The notes beneath the pieces were generated by a model. It was given only the letters and a program-made list of their open reading frames with translations. It ran no database searches and was not told where the DNA came from. A stretch of 64,000 bases of DNA, from NCBI RefSeq assembly GCF_008710145.1, contig NZ_VYKL01000037.1, positions 1 to 64,000 of the forward strand. The letters are read 5' to 3'. The stretch comes from Niallia endozanthoxylica (GTDB taxonomy: Bacteria > Bacillota > Bacilli > Bacillales > Cytobacillaceae). Below, one piece after another: positions 7,941 to 16,673 of the stretch. A program made the translations under genes and the position numbers. Position 1 is the stretch's first letter; each line of letters starts with the position of its first letter.

Positions 7941-8069
7941 ATAAGGGGACAAGAATGTCCCGAATACTGTTCAAAATATCTCTTGCAGATATTATGCGAC
8001 CGATCGCACTTATTGTTTGTGAGCAGTTGATCATTTTGAACTTTTATAAAAGACTTCTTGTCCCCTTAT
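7941..8069 (+). repeat. Nested inverted repeat between ribozyme and glmS
   Basis: ATAAGGGGACAAG (7941-7953) pairs perfectly with CTTGTCCCCTTAT (8057-8069). Inside, GTTCAAAAT (7969-7977) pairs with ATTTTGAAC (8033-8041). The right outer arm ends one base before the GGGAGGAAG ribosome binding site of glmS. This structure is not part of the known ribozyme core. Confidence 0.8.
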
Positions 8070-8086
8070 AGGGAGGAAGAAGAAAT

Positions 8087-9889
8087 ATGTGTGGAATAGT
8101 AGGATATATTGGTAACCAGGATTCAAAAGAGGTTTTATTAAAAGGTTTAGAAAAACTTGAGTATAGAGGTTATGATTCTGCCGGTATCGCCCTTATGAGT
8201 GGTGACGGAGTACAAGTGTTTAAAGAGAAAGGCCGCATTGCTGATTTACGTAATGTCGTTGATTATGATTTGTTGGCGAATACAGGAATTGGTCACACTC
8301 GTTGGGCTACGCACGGTGTACCAAGTCAAACGAATGCACATCCACATAAAAGTAATTCTGGGCGTTTCACACTCGTTCATAACGGTGTGATTGAGAACTA
8401 TGAATTAATCCAGAATGAGTTTTTGATGGATGTTCCATTAATGAGTGATACGGATACGGAAATCATTGTTCAGCTTGTCGAGTTATTTGTTAATAAAGGA
8501 ATAGATGTAGAAAAAGCCTTCTGTCAAACACTTGAGCTTCTGAAAGGCTCTTATGCCATTGCTTTAATGGATGAGCAAAATCCTGATATTATTTATGTGG
8601 CAAAAAATAAAAGTCCGCTCTTAGTTGGTATTGGAGAAGATTTCAACGTAGTGGCGAGTGATGCATTGGCTATGCTGCAAGTCACAGATCAATTTGTTGA
8701 AATTATGGATAAAGAAATTGTTATCGTGAAGAAAAACGAAGTAACAATCAAAACGCTTGCGGGTGAAGTAATTGAGCGTAATCCTTATCGTGCTGAACTA
8801 GATGCCAGCGATATTGAAAAAGGAACGTATCCGCACTTTATGCTGAAGGAAATCGATGAACAGCCGTTAGTTCTTCGCAAAATTATTCAAAAGTATCGCA
8901 GTGAAAAGGGCGAGTTGGAGATTGATCAGGAAATTGTGAAGGCAGTTAATGAATCTGACCGGATTTATATTATTGCTGCAGGTACTTCCTATCATGCAGG
9001 TTTGGTAGGGAAACAGTTCATTGAAAAGCTCGCAGCTGTACCAGTTGAAGTTCATATTGCGAGCGAATTTGGTTATAACATGCCATTATTATCTGCCAAG
9101 CCGTTGTTTATTTTTATTTCACAAAGCGGTGAAACAGCAGACAGCCGTGCCGTGTTAGTTCAGATTAAAGAACTTGGCCATAAAGCATTAACCATCACAA
9201 ATGTTCCTGGTTCAACATTATCCAGAGAAGCTGACTTTACATTACTGCTTCATGCCGGTCCAGAAATTGCTGTTGCTTCAACAAAAGCTTATACGGCTCA
9301 GTTAGCTGTATTATCTATCCTTGCTGAGGTTGTGGCAAGAAGCAAGGGGAAAGAAATTGGCTTTGACCTTTCTAGAGAGCTTGGAATTGCTGCAAATGCA
9401 ATGGAAATTCTTTGTGACAGTAAAGAAGAATTTGAAAAAATGGCCCATGAATATGTATCAACAACAAGAAATGCCTTCTTTATCGGGCGTGGAGTGGACT
9501 ACTATGTATGTCTAGAAGGTTCACTAAAATTAAAAGAAATTTCCTATATCCAAGCGGAAGGTTTTGCAGGCGGAGAATTGAAGCACGGAACAATTGCTTT
9601 AATTGAGGACGGTACTCCAATTATTGCCTTGGCAACACAAGAAAGCGTCAATTTAAGTATCCGCGGAAACGTGAAAGAGGTCGTAGCCCGCGGCGCAAAT
9701 CCATGCATTATCTCCATGAAGGGTCTCGAAATGGCTGATGATCGTTTCGTCATTCCAGAAGTGCATGAATTATTAACACCTCTTATCTCTGTCATCCCAA
9801 TGCAGCTTTTCGCCTACTACGCAGCCCTGCACCGCAACTGCGACGTCGACAAGCCGCGTAACCTAGCTAAATCAGTAACAGTTGAGTAA
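8087..9889 (+). CDS. glmS: Glutamine--fructose-6-phosphate aminotransferase
   Basis: Makes glucosamine-6-phosphate from fructose-6-phosphate and glutamine, the committed step to amino sugars. It begins MCGIVGYIG, with Cys2 as the N-terminal glutaminase nucleophile. A class II amidotransferase domain (about 1-220, with RGYDSAGI and HTRWATHG) is followed by two SIS sugar-isomerase domains (about 285-420 and 455-590) and ends in LAKSVTVE. The 600 residues match B. subtilis GlmS. Expression is controlled by the upstream ribozyme. Confidence 0.98.
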   Translation: MCGIVGYIGNQDSKEVLLKGLEKLEYRGYDSAGIALMSGDGVQVFKEKGRIADLRNVVDYDLLANTGIGHTRWATHGVPSQTNAHPHKSNSGRFTLVHNGVIENYELIQNEFLMDVPLMSDTDTEIIVQLVELFVNKGIDVEKAFCQTLELLKGSYAIALMDEQNPDIIYVAKNKSPLLVGIGEDFNVVASDALAMLQVTDQFVEIMDKEIVIVKKNEVTIKTLAGEVIERNPYRAELDASDIEKGTYPHFMLKEIDEQPLVLRKIIQKYRSEKGELEIDQEIVKAVNESDRIYIIAAGTSYHAGLVGKQFIEKLAAVPVEVHIASEFGYNMPLLSAKPLFIFISQSGETADSRAVLVQIKELGHKALTITNVPGSTLSREADFTLLLHAGPEIAVASTKAYTAQLAVLSILAEVVARSKGKEIGFDLSRELGIAANAMEILCDSKEEFEKMAHEYVSTTRNAFFIGRGVDYYVCLEGSLKLKEISYIQAEGFAGGELKHGTIALIEDGTPIIALATQESVNLSIRGNVKEVVARGANPCIISMKGLEMADDRFVIPEVHELLTPLISVIPMQLFAYYAALHRNCDVDKPRNLAKSVTVE

Positions 9890-9925
9890 GAAGAAGCAGA
9901 AGGTTCGGTTCAATTATAAAAAGAC

Positions 9926-9961
9926 AAAAAGTTTTATACTGAATAAAAAGTTCTATACTGA
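9926..9961 (+). repeat. 17-bp direct repeat, two copies
   Basis: AAAAAGTTTTATACTGA (9926-9942) recurs as AAAAAGTTCTATACTGA (9945-9961), 16 of 17 identical, just before the glmS terminator. Confidence 0.7.
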
Positions 9962-9972
9962 TAAGGTCTTAG

Positions 9973-10007
9973 AAAATACCTCTAACGATGGTTAGGGGTA
10001 TTTTTTG
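9973..10007 (+). terminator. Terminator after glmS
   Basis: AAAATACCTCTAAC pairs with GTTAGGGGTATTTT, followed by more T residues. Confidence 0.9.
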
Positions 10008-10140
10008 TCATTTTAATTGAAATTGAGCAAGTTTTAGCTAGAACAAGTGATTCTAAGGTTTGGAGAGCTAGTTAAAATTATTGAATAAAACTACTTTTTT
10101 AGTCCATACCTTTTGAATAATTCGGGGAATTTGTCAAAAG

Positions 10141-10171
10141 AAAAGCCTTTGCATAGAGCAAGGGCTTTTTT
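10141..10171. terminator. Terminator-like hairpin downstream of the IclR gene
   Basis: AAAAGCCTTTGC pairs with GCAAGGGCTTTT (one G-U). A-rich and T-rich flanks allow use on either strand. It lies 70 bp past the stop of the leftward IclR gene. Confidence 0.7.
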
Positions 10172-10241
10172 GGATAGTTGCAAAGGTAATTATTGAGTAT
10201 GTAATCCATTATTTCAGAAAAAATAATGGATTGAGGGTACT

Positions 10242-11015
10242 TTATTTTTCTATTTCAAAGTGTTGGTGGATCTGTTGACAAGTTTTGCGAAGAGCAGTTG
10301 CTAGCTTTTCCTCATTCCCATAAAAGCGAGTGGTTGGGAGTGGGATTGAGATAGCACTTAAATTTTTCATACGATCAAAAACAACTGCGCCTACCGCGCA
10401 AATTCCATGAATGTGCTCTTCTCTGGCATAAGTAACACCTTCTTTACGAGCTGCTTCTAACTCCTTTAAGAGTTCATTACGATTTGTAATTGTCGTATCA
10501 GTATACTTTGTTAATTGCTCCGGTAACAGATTTTCAACCTCAGTTATAGGTAAGGAGGCGAGGATAGCTTTTCCATTTGCTGTACAGTGTAATGGAAAAG
10601 CTGCTCCTGGTTGTGAAGTCGCTTGTAAAGGATGTGGAGCGATAATTTGATCCACAAAAAGCACTTTTCCGTTATCTAAAACCGAGAGATCGACCGTTTC
10701 ATTTACTTCCTTAGATAGTTGTATTAAAAATGGCCTAATTTCTTCTCTAAGGTCACTATGGACAGCAGCAGCAAGCATTGCGATTTCAGGACCAAGACGG
10801 ATACCGCCAGAAGCAGAGACTTGCGCGACAAAATTTTCTTGTTCTAGTGTATAAACAATTCGTTGTACTGTTGATCTTGCTAATCCCACTTCTTTTGCAA
10901 TCTGTGACAGGCTTAAACCTTTTGGATGATCCCTAAGAGTCCTCAGTATGTTAGCCGCACGGGAAATAACTTGAACACTAGATGTCTTATTTTGAATTTG
11001 ATTATCGTTATTCAC
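10242..11015 (-). CDS. IclR-family transcriptional regulator
   Basis: DNA-binding regulator with an N-terminal winged helix (about residues 15-75, LSQIAKEVGLARSTVQRIVY) and a C-terminal IclR effector domain (GAAFPLHCTANGKAILA and YAREEHIHGICAVGAVVFD). I chose the GTG at 11015 (257 residues) because GGAAGGAG lies 8 bp upstream; a longer frame begins at ATG 11045. It is divergent from an oxidoreductase-MFS pair and probably controls it in response to a small carbon compound. The effector cannot be told from sequence. Confidence 0.85.
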   Translation of the reverse strand: MNNDNQIQNKTSSVQVISRAANILRTLRDHPKGLSLSQIAKEVGLARSTVQRIVYTLEQENFVAQVSASGGIRLGPEIAMLAAAVHSDLREEIRPFLIQLSKEVNETVDLSVLDNGKVLFVDQIIAPHPLQATSQPGAAFPLHCTANGKAILASLPITEVENLLPEQLTKYTDTTITNRNELLKELEAARKEGVTYAREEHIHGICAVGAVVFDRMKNLSAISIPLPTTRFYGNEEKLATALRKTCQQIHQHFEIEK

Positions 11016-11211
11016 AGTGTGTACTCCTTCCACCTTATATCCCAATTTAATTATATCTGAAGTTTTGATCTTTCATATAGAATTTCTGTTCTTGATCAAA
11101 TGTGTAAAAATTAACTTTCAAGTTCTTTGTCATAAACATACCCAATTGTATCAACGATTTTACTCACTATACTCTATCATAACTGATAATTGTATGAAGA
11201 AAACAATCTGA

Positions 11212-11241
11212 TTGACAAAGGTGTTCTAAATTCATTATACT
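11212..11241 (+). promoter_or_regulatory. Promoter of the oxidoreductase-MFS unit
   Basis: TTGACA (11212-11217) and TATACT (11236-11241) are 18 bp apart. GATACATGTGTATC at 11259-11272, just downstream, has GATAC/GTATC arms and is a plausible operator for the divergent IclR protein. Confidence 0.5.
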
Positions 11242-11362
11242 CAATTTAACCATATAATGATACATGTGTATCGCATTACGGTTAATATTTTTTAGAGTTA
11301 TTGCATACTATTAATTTTTTATCATGATTTTTTAAACATTTAAAAATTAGAGGTCGATAGAT

Positions 11363-12526
11363 ATGAGTTTCATAAAAGTTGGCGTAATCGGAGTAGGAAA
11401 TATGGGCAGTTCACATATTCAATTACTAGATAAAGGACAGATTGAAGGCGCAACATTAACGGCCATTTGTAGTAGGAATGAAAGTCGAATTGAATGGATA
11501 AAAAATCATACTGAAGGAGATATGCAAATTTTCCGGGATGAAGAGACCTTCTTTAGTGAATCAGGAATTGATGCAGTTCTTATTGCGACACCGCATTACA
11601 GTCATCCCGAGCTAGCAAAAAAAGCCTTTGCTAAAGGGATACATGTCCTCATTGAAAAACCGGCAGGCGTCTTCACAAAAAGTGTGTTGGAAATGAATGA
11701 AGCAGCTAAAGCAAGTGGTAAAGTGTTTAGTATCATGTATAATCAAAGGGCAAATCCCCTTTATCAAAAATTGAGGGACCTTATTCATTCAGGAGAACTT
11801 GGTGAGATGAAGCGGACCAATTGGATAGTGACTGATACTTACCGTTCACAAAGTTATTATGATTCAAGTAAATGGAGGGCCACATGGAAAGGTGAAGGCG
11901 GCGGTGTTATATTAAATCAGGCACTTCACCAATTAGATATTTGGCAGTGGACGACAGGGTATATGCCAAAACGGATTCATGCAATGTCTAGCGTAGGAAA
12001 GTACCATGATATTGAGGTTGAAGATGATGCAACAGTATATGTCGAATATGAAAATGGGGCGACCGGTGTATTTATTGCTTCAACAGGAGAAGTACCAGGC
12101 ACGAATCGCTTTGAGATTATTGGAGATCGCGGGAAAATTGTTGTTGAAAATGAGGAACTTACTTTCTACCAATTAACACAATCAGAACGTGAATTTAATA
12201 AGACGTACAAAGGCGGTTTCGGTAAGCCGGAATGGAGGAAAATTGATATTCTTGTAAAAAGTGAAAATGCAAATCATGCAAGCATTATTCAAAACTGGAT
12301 TGATTCAATTAGTAAAGGTTCACCTTTACTTGCACCAGGAGAAGACGGGATAAAGGCTTTAGAAATTTCAAATGCTATTTATTTATCTTCTTGGTCAAAC
12401 GAAATGGTTGAACTGCCCGTCGATCCAGACCATTATTATGAAAAATTACAAGAAAAAATCAGCGCTTCTACATTTGAGAAAAAGAATGTAACGAACACAA
12501 CATTAGATGTAAAAGGGACTCATTAA
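11363..12526 (+). CDS. Gfo/Idh/MocA-family oxidoreductase
   Basis: NAD(P)-dependent sugar or cyclitol oxidoreductase of unknown substrate. The N-terminal Rossmann fold has GVIGVGNMGSSH, and the catalytic EKP Lys lies in LIEKPAGV near residue 99. The active-site segment reads LNQALHQLD, with Asn at the position that is Asp in inositol dehydrogenases; NQxxH is usual in several other subfamilies. Length is 387 residues. AGAGGTCG precedes the ATG. It is followed by an MFS transporter, suggesting an uptake-oxidation pair under the divergent IclR regulator. Confidence 0.85.
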   Translation: MSFIKVGVIGVGNMGSSHIQLLDKGQIEGATLTAICSRNESRIEWIKNHTEGDMQIFRDEETFFSESGIDAVLIATPHYSHPELAKKAFAKGIHVLIEKPAGVFTKSVLEMNEAAKASGKVFSIMYNQRANPLYQKLRDLIHSGELGEMKRTNWIVTDTYRSQSYYDSSKWRATWKGEGGGVILNQALHQLDIWQWTTGYMPKRIHAMSSVGKYHDIEVEDDATVYVEYENGATGVFIASTGEVPGTNRFEIIGDRGKIVVENEELTFYQLTQSEREFNKTYKGGFGKPEWRKIDILVKSENANHASIIQNWIDSISKGSPLLAPGEDGIKALEISNAIYLSSWSNEMVELPVDPDHYYEKLQEKISASTFEKKNVTNTTLDVKGTH

Positions 12527-12644
12527 TAATTTTAACTATTGGCTTACTGGAATTGGAAATGAAGCTTTTACAAATAAAAAATAATCTGTTTAGAAAAATA
12601 TGAAACAAAGTACTTTATTGTTTTGGAAATAGGAGGGTATAGGG

Positions 12645-13841
12645 GTGAATACATCGAAATTATGGACAAAAGATTTTATTATCATGTCCGCATCCACCTT
12701 TTTTGGGAGTTTGACCTTTTACTTATTAATAACGACTTTAACTGTTTATGCGATTGAAGAATTTCACGCTTCACAAAGCATGGCGGGTCTAGTGTCTAGT
12801 ATATTTGTAGTGGGTGCACTAGTTTCACGTATTTTTGCTGGCAAATATATTGAAATCATTGGACGTAAAAAGATGCTTTATGGCGGATTATTTTTATTTT
12901 TGATTGTGATGCTGTTATATTTTATTGTAGAAAACATGAACGTATTATTATTTATTCGATTTATTCATGGAGCAGCGTTTGGGGTGTTTACCACAGCTAT
13001 AGCAACAATTATCATGGATATTATTCCGAATGAACGTAGAGGAGAAGGAATAAGCTATTTTTCATTAAGTATAACTCTTGCAATGGCAGTTGGCCCTTTC
13101 CTAGGTCTTTATATCAGCGAACAAGGAAGTTTTACGATAATATTTGCAGCTTGTACACTTTTCTCTCTCATAAGTACTATTATTTTATTATTTGTGCATA
13201 TCCCTGAAGGAGATATCACAGAAGAACAGCTTGATGCGATGAAAGGTTTTAAGTTGAAAGATTTTTTCGAAATAAAGGCTGTTCCTATCTCCATCATTAT
13301 TGCAATTATGGGTTTTGCTTACTCAGGAATCCTGTCATTTATTAACTCTTATGCAAAAGAAATTAATTTAATAGAGGCTGCAAGTTTCTTCTTTCTTGTA
13401 TATGCTGTTTTCATCTTGGTTTCAAGACCATTTACTGGACGGTTATTAGATAAAAGAGGAGATAACATTGTTATGTATCCGGCGTTAATATTATTTGTGA
13501 TTGGATTAGTTACTCTTAGTCAAGCTAACCAAGGATTCATTCTCCTTCTAGCAGGAGCGCTAATTGGTCTTGGATTTGGAACGATGAATTCTTGCTGTCA
13601 AGCAATTGCTATAAAGGAATCACCGCGTCACCGAGTGGGGCTTGCAACCTCAACCTTTTACGTATTTATGGATTCAGGAGTAGGATTTGGCCCTTATCTA
13701 TTAGGATTTATCATTCCTATAGTTGGTTTTCGCGGGTTGTATTTTACCTTGGCAGTAGTCGTATTCGCGAGTATCTTTTTATACTATGTACTCCATGGAA
13801 AAAAGAAACGTATAGAAAACAATATCCTACAGGCGAGCTAG
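12645..13841 (+). CDS. MFS transporter
   Basis: Twelve-helix major facilitator protein of 398 residues with the signature between helices 2 and 3 (GKYIEIIGRKKM) and a matching second-half motif (GRLLDKRGDN). The GTG start follows AGGAGGGTATAGGG. It is most like sugar or drug efflux/uptake MFS proteins. The adjacent oxidoreductase and IclR regulator favour uptake of a carbon compound. The substrate is not identifiable. Confidence 0.85.
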   Translation: MNTSKLWTKDFIIMSASTFFGSLTFYLLITTLTVYAIEEFHASQSMAGLVSSIFVVGALVSRIFAGKYIEIIGRKKMLYGGLFLFLIVMLLYFIVENMNVLLFIRFIHGAAFGVFTTAIATIIMDIIPNERRGEGISYFSLSITLAMAVGPFLGLYISEQGSFTIIFAACTLFSLISTIILLFVHIPEGDITEEQLDAMKGFKLKDFFEIKAVPISIIIAIMGFAYSGILSFINSYAKEINLIEAASFFFLVYAVFILVSRPFTGRLLDKRGDNIVMYPALILFVIGLVTLSQANQGFILLLAGALIGLGFGTMNSCCQAIAIKESPRHRVGLATSTFYVFMDSGVGFGPYLLGFIIPIVGFRGLYFTLAVVVFASIFLYYVLHGKKKRIENNILQAS

Positions 13842-13908
13842 TATTTAAAGTTACTTATTTTCGTAACCTATCGTTATATGGATTGGTTAGAAGCTAGACC
13901 AAAGTTCG

Positions 13909-13941
13909 GGGCTGGATCCAATACGGGTTCAGTCCTTTTTT
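13909..13941 (+). terminator. Terminator after MFS gene
   Basis: GGGCTGGATCC pairs with GGGTTCAGTCC (three G-U pairs), followed by TTTTTTATT. Confidence 0.7.
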
Positions 13942-14075
13942 ATTGTTATTCCAGATCATCTTCTCTCCTTTTCGCAGCCATACTTGATTATAGTGACTAA
14001 AACACGGTTTTTAGCTTTTTCAATTGCTAAATCTAGCTGCAAATATTTGTGCTACTATTTAGATAAAAGGTAATA

Positions 14076-14187
14076 TTGGAAGGACGATTAGTAGAATGGG
14101 TAGATGGTTTTGAAAAAACATATATAGACTTGGCATATCAATTATGTTGAGAACAAGGATGTTGAAACAATAGAAAAGGATTTGTAA
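14076..14187 (+). pseudogene. Possible remnant of an ECF sigma factor N-terminus
   Basis: One frame reads LEGRLVEWVDGFEKTYIDLA. After a one-base shift the next frame continues YVENKDVETIEKDL and then stops. Together these resemble the first 40 residues of ECF sigma factors (W...EK.Y..LAY.YV......). No region 4 follows. The remainder of the gene-free stretch 13942-14273 shows nothing else I can name. Confidence 0.3.
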
Positions 14188-14273
14188 CTAGTAAGCGAAG
14201 TTCTTCGTAGCCTTATTGTAAAGGGAATTTATGCTTTAATGCTATAATTAGTTCACAGTGGGAGAACGATAAT

Positions 14274-14801
14274 ATGAGTTTAATTATATTAATGGGTATG
14301 ATAGGAATGTTGCTGGTGCTTTTTTTTAAAAGGCCATTAATAGATAGGGTTGGTAAAGATAATAAACTAGTTTATAAGCTAAGAGATGCAAAATGGTTTC
14401 AAAACCATTGGTTATCTGGAATATTCTTATTTGGTCTGAACGGAGTTTTCTTCTTTTTAACGGTTACTTTTCTTTATATGTTGATGTATTTATTTATTCC
14501 GTTTATTCATCTTATTGTTATGTTTATTGCTGTCATTGCAAGTATCTATGTTTGGATTTTAATAAATAAGGCCTGGGAAGGTACGAGAAATAACCGTTTG
14601 AAAATGGCGGCTGTAGGAAGCAGTTTTTATATTCTCTTAACCTTTATTTTTGTCTTTTGGTTAGTAAACTTGAAACCTTCTTATCCGGGTGAGGATACTT
14701 TTATGGGAGCTATTGGATTAGTTTTTGCTATCATAGTGACTTTGAGTGCATTTGTTACATGTTTTGTTATTACAGGGTTTTCCAAGGGGAAGGTCATTTG
14801 A
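14274..14801 (+). CDS. Membrane protein of unknown function
   Basis: I do not recognise this family. The 175 residues are mostly hydrophobic with about five to six predicted membrane segments (near 1-17, 45-66, 72-98, 120-136 and 143-168) and short basic loops (KRPLIDRVGKDNK, EGTRNNRLK). A GTGGGAGAA ribosome binding site precedes the ATG at suitable distance. It stands alone between terminators, with no partner to suggest a role. Confidence 0.65.
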   Translation: MSLIILMGMIGMLLVLFFKRPLIDRVGKDNKLVYKLRDAKWFQNHWLSGIFLFGLNGVFFFLTVTFLYMLMYLFIPFIHLIVMFIAVIASIYVWILINKAWEGTRNNRLKMAAVGSSFYILLTFIFVFWLVNLKPSYPGEDTFMGAIGLVFAIIVTLSAFVTCFVITGFSKGKVI

Positions 14802-15115
14802 AAGCGATAAAGATTACTGGGTGTTTAAAAGGTCTTCTGCGGTTAGGTAAGCTTATCCATTTGAATTGACTGCACCGTTCTACTCTGCTAAGGATTAGCT
14901 CCTTTGATACGTATAGGGCGAATGGTGCTTGGCTATTTTACGTAACAAAGCTTTTCTTGTCACAACTCCATGTATCCAGTGTTCAAGGAAACAACTTGTA
15001 CAGGAATGTGCATCGTACAAACATAAGTCTAATTTACAATCCCGCTTGCCATTTGAAACCTTTTTCAAATGGCCTAAGCAATAAGTAGAAATTAAACAAT
15101 TTTATCATGAACAGC
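14802..15115. other. Gene-free stretch with one hairpin
   Basis: No open frame with a ribosome binding site is visible here. The only structure is a perfect 11-bp inverted repeat GCCATTTGAAA/TTTCAAATGGC at 15048-15073 with a 4-nt loop, 43 bp past the stop of the leftward YheO-type gene. It may terminate that gene although no long T run follows on either strand. Confidence 0.5.
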
Positions 15116-15805
15116 TTAAGTGTTATCGTTCGTTTGAAGATACTTTTCGTTGCGTGTAATCATTTGAAGATAACGATATACACTTGATTCCGACATTCCC
15201 ATAATATCAGCCACTTCATTTATTGTACCTTTAATATCAAATATCCCGTGTTCTTTTAATTTGGAAATGGCAAGTCTCTTTTGTTCAGGTGATAATTGTG
15301 CTCCAGATTCTAATATATCTTTATCTACTACTGCATAAATGATATTTCGAATATTATCGGTAAGTTTTTCAACCGGTTGTTCCTTATCCGTTTCTTTTTC
15401 GATATGCTCTATATCTAAGCTTAGATTGGCTAATTTTAATATATCCTTTGCTACCTTCCTATAGGCATCGGCGTCAAAATTTATACATAAAAGACCTTGT
15501 AATTGACCTTCATGATCTTTTATAAATAAAGTTGATGAGCGGAACTTTTTACCCCTTGGTCCTTCTCCAACATAATCCACAACATAATCCTTATTTAAAT
15601 ATACTTTTTCGTTGATTAATTTTTTTGCATAGTCAGTTAATGGACCATTTAAAGATCTTCCGCTTAACTCTCCATTAACTATGTGCCCAATATGAGAACC
15701 TCCATTAGGATTTAAAACATGTAAAACAAATTCATAATTAGATCCTAAAATTGCCCCGAAATAATTCATTATATTTTGATAGTGTCGAAATAGTTCCTTA
15801 TCCAA
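15116..15805 (-). CDS. YheO/DauR-type transcriptional regulator
   Basis: Regulator with an N-terminal YheO-like PAS domain (about 1-115, with VLHVLNPNGGSHIGHIVNGE and FRSSTLFIKDHEGQLQGLLC) and a C-terminal helix-turn-helix (about 165-220, LKEHGIFDIKGTINEVADIM then SESSVYRYLQ). This is the pattern of DauR-like proteins controlling amino-acid catabolism. The TTG start at 15805 is supported by AAGGAGGAAT 5 bp upstream. It is divergent from the serine dehydratase-transporter operon, its most likely target. Confidence 0.85.
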   Translation of the reverse strand: MDKELFRHYQNIMNYFGAILGSNYEFVLHVLNPNGGSHIGHIVNGELSGRSLNGPLTDYAKKLINEKVYLNKDYVVDYVGEGPRGKKFRSSTLFIKDHEGQLQGLLCINFDADAYRKVAKDILKLANLSLDIEHIEKETDKEQPVEKLTDNIRNIIYAVVDKDILESGAQLSPEQKRLAISKLKEHGIFDIKGTINEVADIMGMSESSVYRYLQMITRNEKYLQTNDNT

Positions 15806-16201
15806 CTGAGTATTCCTCCTTATAAGAGTAATCCGTATCCCTAAATTAATTCACTATGAAATGCCCTGCTTATTCTTAGGTAGCTTCCTTTTTTGTTCAG
15901 CTCTAGCTAACCAAGCTTCAGACCTTTCACGACAAGGATTTTGTTTAATAATGAAGCCAGCATTGTAAATAGATAGATAAATCTATTATAACAAGGTTTT
16001 TGGAACTTTACAGGAAGAAAAATTAATCGTATTGTCACGGATTTTGGTTATTTATTAAAATTACAGGTTGGGAAGGGAAAGATAATCATTCCAGAAAATC
16101 ACTAAAATTAAATATATTGCAATACTAAAACTATAATGCATTTTAAAAACATTCCAAATTATAATAATAAATTTTCATAAAAATAATTTATTATCATTTC
16201 A

Positions 16202-16231
16202 TTGACATTATGCGCAGGTATATGGTATTTT
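16202..16231 (+). promoter_or_regulatory. Candidate promoter of the serine utilisation operon
   Basis: TTGACA (16202-16207) and TATTTT (16226-16231) are 18 bp apart in an A/T-rich divergent region (15806-16386) in which I see no intact gene. Confidence 0.4.
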
Positions 16232-16386
16232 ATGCGTGTGGTAATAAAAAATAATTACTGTAATAAATTTTTCTAAAGTTTTAGAAAAGGATTAGGTTAA
16301 ACGATCGTTGTTTTGATAGAACGAATGGAAACAAATATTGTGGCAACGATAATTTCTCTGAGTGTTCAATAAGTACCCAAAAGAAT

Positions 16387-16673
16387 GGGAAGTTCAATTT
16401 TTGCCACTGTTGAAAACCCTTACATATCAGGCGTTATTATTCCTTTAGTTGGAATGAAACCCGAAAATGAATGTTGGTGATCATTCTACTGCAGTTTTTG
16501 TTGCTATTGAACCTCTTACTCAAGCTGACATGATTGCAGCGAATCCGATCCTTGCTTTTGGAACAAATGTTAGAACTGGAATACTCAGAAAAGATTCCGG
16601 AGTAGTAATTCCGACAATTGGTATGGCAACTATGGGAGGAAACTTATATGAACATGAACGTAGTACCTATTAA
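16387..16673 (+). pseudogene. Unrecognised broken reading frame before sdaAB
   Basis: Two adjoining frames look protein-like but are out of register. Frame one starts at 16387 (MGSSIFATVENPYISGVIIP) and stops near 16485. Frame two (16467-16673) has STAVFVAIEPLTQADM and ends GVVIPTIGMATMGGNLY, overlapping the sdaAB start. A further in-frame fragment METNIVATIISLSVQ lies just upstream, before 16372. This suggests a gene, perhaps a transporter or enzyme, decayed by frameshifts. I cannot assign a family. Confidence 0.3.
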
